A stretch of DNA of 64,000 nucleotides, from positions 5,463,862 to 5,527,861 of the forward strand of contig NW_020313168.1 of NCBI RefSeq assembly GCF_003265705.1. Direction: 5' to 3'. The notes under the pieces are model-generated. The model made no database searches and had not been told where the DNA came from. It was given only the letters and a program-made list of their open reading frames with translations. This DNA comes from Callorhinus ursinus (lineage: Eukaryota; Chordata; Mammalia; Carnivora; Otariidae). Made by a program: the position numbers and the translations under genes. Within the stretch, counting starts at the first letter, position 1. The number at the start of each line of letters is the position of its first letter. Shown in pieces: positions 41,640 through 64,000 of this stretch.

Positions 41640-42135
41640 CCTATTATAAATTCCTATTAAAATTTAAAGTCTTTGTGTTGGCCCACAATGCCACATGGGG
41701 TCTGCACCCAGCCTACGTCTCAGCTCTCAGGTCTGCCATCACACTTCCTCTAGCTCACGCTCACCCTCAGGACCTGCATACTTGATTTTCCTCAGACTTG
41801 AGCAGACTTCCCCAGACCTTCACATAACTGGTTCTCTTTCCCTATTTAGGTCTCAGTTCATCCTCCGACTCCTCAGCAAGGCCTTTCCTGTCTACCCTAT
41901 CTAAATTAGCATTCTCCACCACCCCCAGTCCCTCTATTCCCTTAGCTTGATTTATTTTCTTCATTGTAGTTTACTAAGTAATAGAATTTCAGAGTGTGAT
42001 CTGTTTACTTCTTTAATGCCTCTGTCTCCCACTAGATTATCAGCTCTATGAGGGCATTATTCCTCACAGTATCCCCTGTGCCTAAAACCGTGTCTGGCCA
42101 TTATTAAATATTTATTGAATAGATTAATGTATTCA
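41640..42135 (+). mobile_element. L2 (LINE-2) 3' fragment
   Basis: CTCAGCAAGGCCTTTCCTGT, GATTATCAGCTCTATGAGGG and the end TATTAAATATTTATTGAATA follow the order I associate with the L2 3' end; heavily decayed. Confidence 0.6.
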
Positions 42136-43339
42136 TGAAGAAGATCATCTACCCCCACACTCAGCCTGGACACAGAGAACCCAAACCACATCTTAATGCC
42201 TACATTAACAGAACTTTGTGGTCCTGTGCCTTCATTAGCATTTTTTTTTAACTCTTCTTGACTGTCCAGCCCAGACAAATGATTTAACCATTAACAGCCA
42301 GTTTGCCTTCTGAGGTTATCTGAATTCCCTCACCTTGATGTTTCCACCAATTTTCTGCTGTTGTGCAGAGGTTCTTACCCAGTCCTGAAATGAAAGACAC
42401 GCCTTAGACTAAACTTCCAACTCTCAATAAATTCTGGCCTTACCTTCTCCTAGACATGCCTAAGGTTTGCCAAGTGTTTTTCCTTACTTGAGTAAGCAAT
42501 CACCTCACCTTTGTCTTATGATGTTGTGTTGGTGGTATGTGGAGAGGGAGCTTTTGACAAGAGGACTACGATCCAAACACAGCAGCCAAACTAAATATTT
42601 TTTAATGCCGGGGGGCATTAAAAACAATCAGTAATAGTGCCTTGCCCTGATATATTGGAGTCTGGGGCAAAAGGAAAAATCAGTAATAATGATCTTGTCT
42701 TTATTAATCTTAATTAGTGCTCCCTTAAATTATATCGGAGGTGAATGCCTCATTTACCTTACCGTATTCCCGGGACTGTTACTAAATACTGATGCAATAA
42801 ATAACAAGAGTATGAAGTGCACAGTTTTAAAAAAACAGTGGATTCGTATGTTGAAGTTATAAGGGTATATGAGGGAGAGAGAAAGGAGATGGTGTAGTGT
42901 GCTCTATCTTCATTAAGTATTAAGTCAAAAGGTAACTAAAACAAATCAAGAGCTAGCATGTATTTTATGTAATCAGAATTAAAAACACAACTGGTTAGAA
43001 GTGGCTGCCTCTGAGGATGGGGAGCTTTTCCTTTTTATTACAAATTCTCCGATACTAGGTTTCCTAAACATGGACATCTATTACTTTGATGACGACAGCG
43101 ATAACTGTGAAAGCAAAAAAGTCTGGATTCCAAGGCTTCTAAACGGCCAGCTCGGCCACATTCTGGTCCACACCCACCCCCTAAATGGGGAGGAGGGCCC
43201 GCAATCCCACACCCAGCTCTCCGAAGCCAATGCTTCTGGCAGCAAGAATGCCATTATCTTAACAAAAGATTACTGGAGGCCTCTTCCCAGGGCGACTTTC
43301 GTCCTCCTTCTTTTCTCCAATTTGGGAGGGTCTGGGGAA

Positions 43340-44005
43340 ACCCTACGACAACCCTCCCCAGCAGCGCCGCGTGGCCCCGAAGTTCAAACCACCTCCACCC
43401 CCCGTCCCCACCAATGACCTTCAGCCCTCGGGAGGCCTCTACAGGCGGACCCGGAAGCGGCGGGACCGACAAGTCCCAAGCGCAGGCGCAATCCTCCTCA
43501 GCCGCGCGGCCCCGCCCCTTCCCGACCTCCTCGCCAACCTGTCGGGGCGTGGCGGCGTGGCGGCGTGGCGGCGGCCTCGGGTTCCCTCGTTCCGCCTCGC
43601 GCGATCGCGTGACGAGAGAGGGGCGGGTGACCAGGAGCGCCTGGCTTTCCTCCCTCCCCGCCCCCCTGGGCAATTTCTTGACGGTCTTCCGGGGTTGCGT
43701 CCCCGGGGACGCCGCTCTAGGACTCCCCTGGACGAGAGCGGACGGCTCGCCCTCCCCACAGCCGGATACGGTCACCACGCCCGCGCCGGCGCCGCTCCGC
43801 CTCCGCCGCGGTCGCTCGCGCGCCCGCCGGCCGCGGTGAAGGAGAAGGGGCGGGCCGGGGCGGGCCGAGGCGGACGGGGGCGGGGCCTCGCGCGGCCCTG
43901 GGGCGGCTCTTAGGGTCCGACCCGCGCTGGAGCTGCGGACGCCCGTCGCCGCCGCCGCCGCCGCCCTTTCGACGTGTGCCGCCACCGCTGCTGCGTGTCG
44001 CCACC
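43340..44005. promoter_or_regulatory. CpG-rich bidirectional promoter of TEN1 and ACOX1
   Basis: Dense CpG block with no TATA box. It contains a CCAAT box (43411-43415), an ETS/GABP-type CCGGAAGCGG (about 43451-43460), several GC boxes (GGGGCGGG) near 43848-43885 and a GCC repeat (43946-43966) just before the ACOX1 ATG. TEN1 runs left and ACOX1 right. A possible donor for the missing non-coding TEN1 exon is GCTGAAG|GTCATT on the minus strand (about 43420). Transcription starts are inferred. Confidence 0.7.

Positions 44006-64000
<19,995 letters not shown>

Larger units (their letters stand above)
36541..43339 (-). other. TEN1: TEN1 5' intron (presumed)
   Basis: Between the first coding exon and the CpG promoter: about a dozen SINEs, L1M and L2 fragments. 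The gaps 40070-40560, 42140-43000 and 43010-43340 show no gene; the last is probably promoter-proximal unique sequence. Confidence 0.55.

Noticed and set aside
43254..43985. 243-codon minus-strand frame across the TEN1/ACOX1 promoter
   Set aside because: CpG-island composition with few stops; no protein similarity recognised. At most it overlaps a non-coding TEN1 exon.

Overview
This is nuclear DNA of a carnivoran mammal. The genes are split by GT-AG introns, have AATAAA-type poly(A) signals, and include a CpG-rich promoter. The introns are packed with tRNA-Lys-derived CAN-SINEs, recognisable by the head GGCGCCTGGGTGGCTCAG and the tail AAATAAATAAAATCTTT. These elements are specific to Carnivora. 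The SINE subfamilies resemble those I associate with bears, seals and mustelids rather than dog; that narrower placement is an inference from memory. Four protein-coding genes are present and form a known conserved block (human 17q25, here in reverse orientation): EVPL, CDK3, TEN1 and ACOX1.

Layout: 1-4995 is the 5' flank of EVPL and holds a decayed Tigger2/MER28-like DNA transposon. 4996-22002 (+) is a complete 22-exon envoplakin gene of 2030 codons, ending in one 3.4-kb exon that encodes the coiled-coil rod and plakin-repeat tail. 26015-23154 (-) is a complete seven-exon CDK3 gene of 305 codons, converging tail-to-tail on EVPL. 36508-26921 (-) holds the three coding exons of TEN1 (121 codons), whose poly(A) signal lies only about 640 bp upstream of the CDK3 start codon. 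43.3-44.1 kb is a GC-rich, probably bidirectional promoter between TEN1 and ACOX1. 44006-64000 (+) is peroxisomal acyl-CoA oxidase ACOX1, cut by the window end at the first 12 bases of exon 12. It has two mutually exclusive third exons, 7.5 kb apart. An intact antisense RPL35A retrocopy sits between them.

The four genes do unrelated jobs: cornified envelope and desmosome scaffold, cell-cycle kinase, telomere CST complex subunit, and peroxisomal beta-oxidation. They share regulatory space rather than a pathway: convergent 3' ends (EVPL/CDK3), a close tandem pair (TEN1/CDK3, for which read-through transcripts are known in human) and a head-to-head promoter (TEN1/ACOX1).

The remaining content is mostly repeats: about 40 SINEs, many with clear target-site duplications and several nested, plus older L1, L2, MIR, MER5A and Tigger remnants and (TTCC)n/(TC)n/(GT)n/poly-G tracts. 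I found no undescribed gene system. The best second-look items are a set of CTCF-like motifs across EVPL, an L1 insertion carrying an inverted copy of its own flank, the retrocopy between the alternative ACOX1 exons, and a roughly 60-residue periodicity in the envoplakin rod. All exon coordinates were read by eye from splice sites and frame; reading frame closes across every junction.
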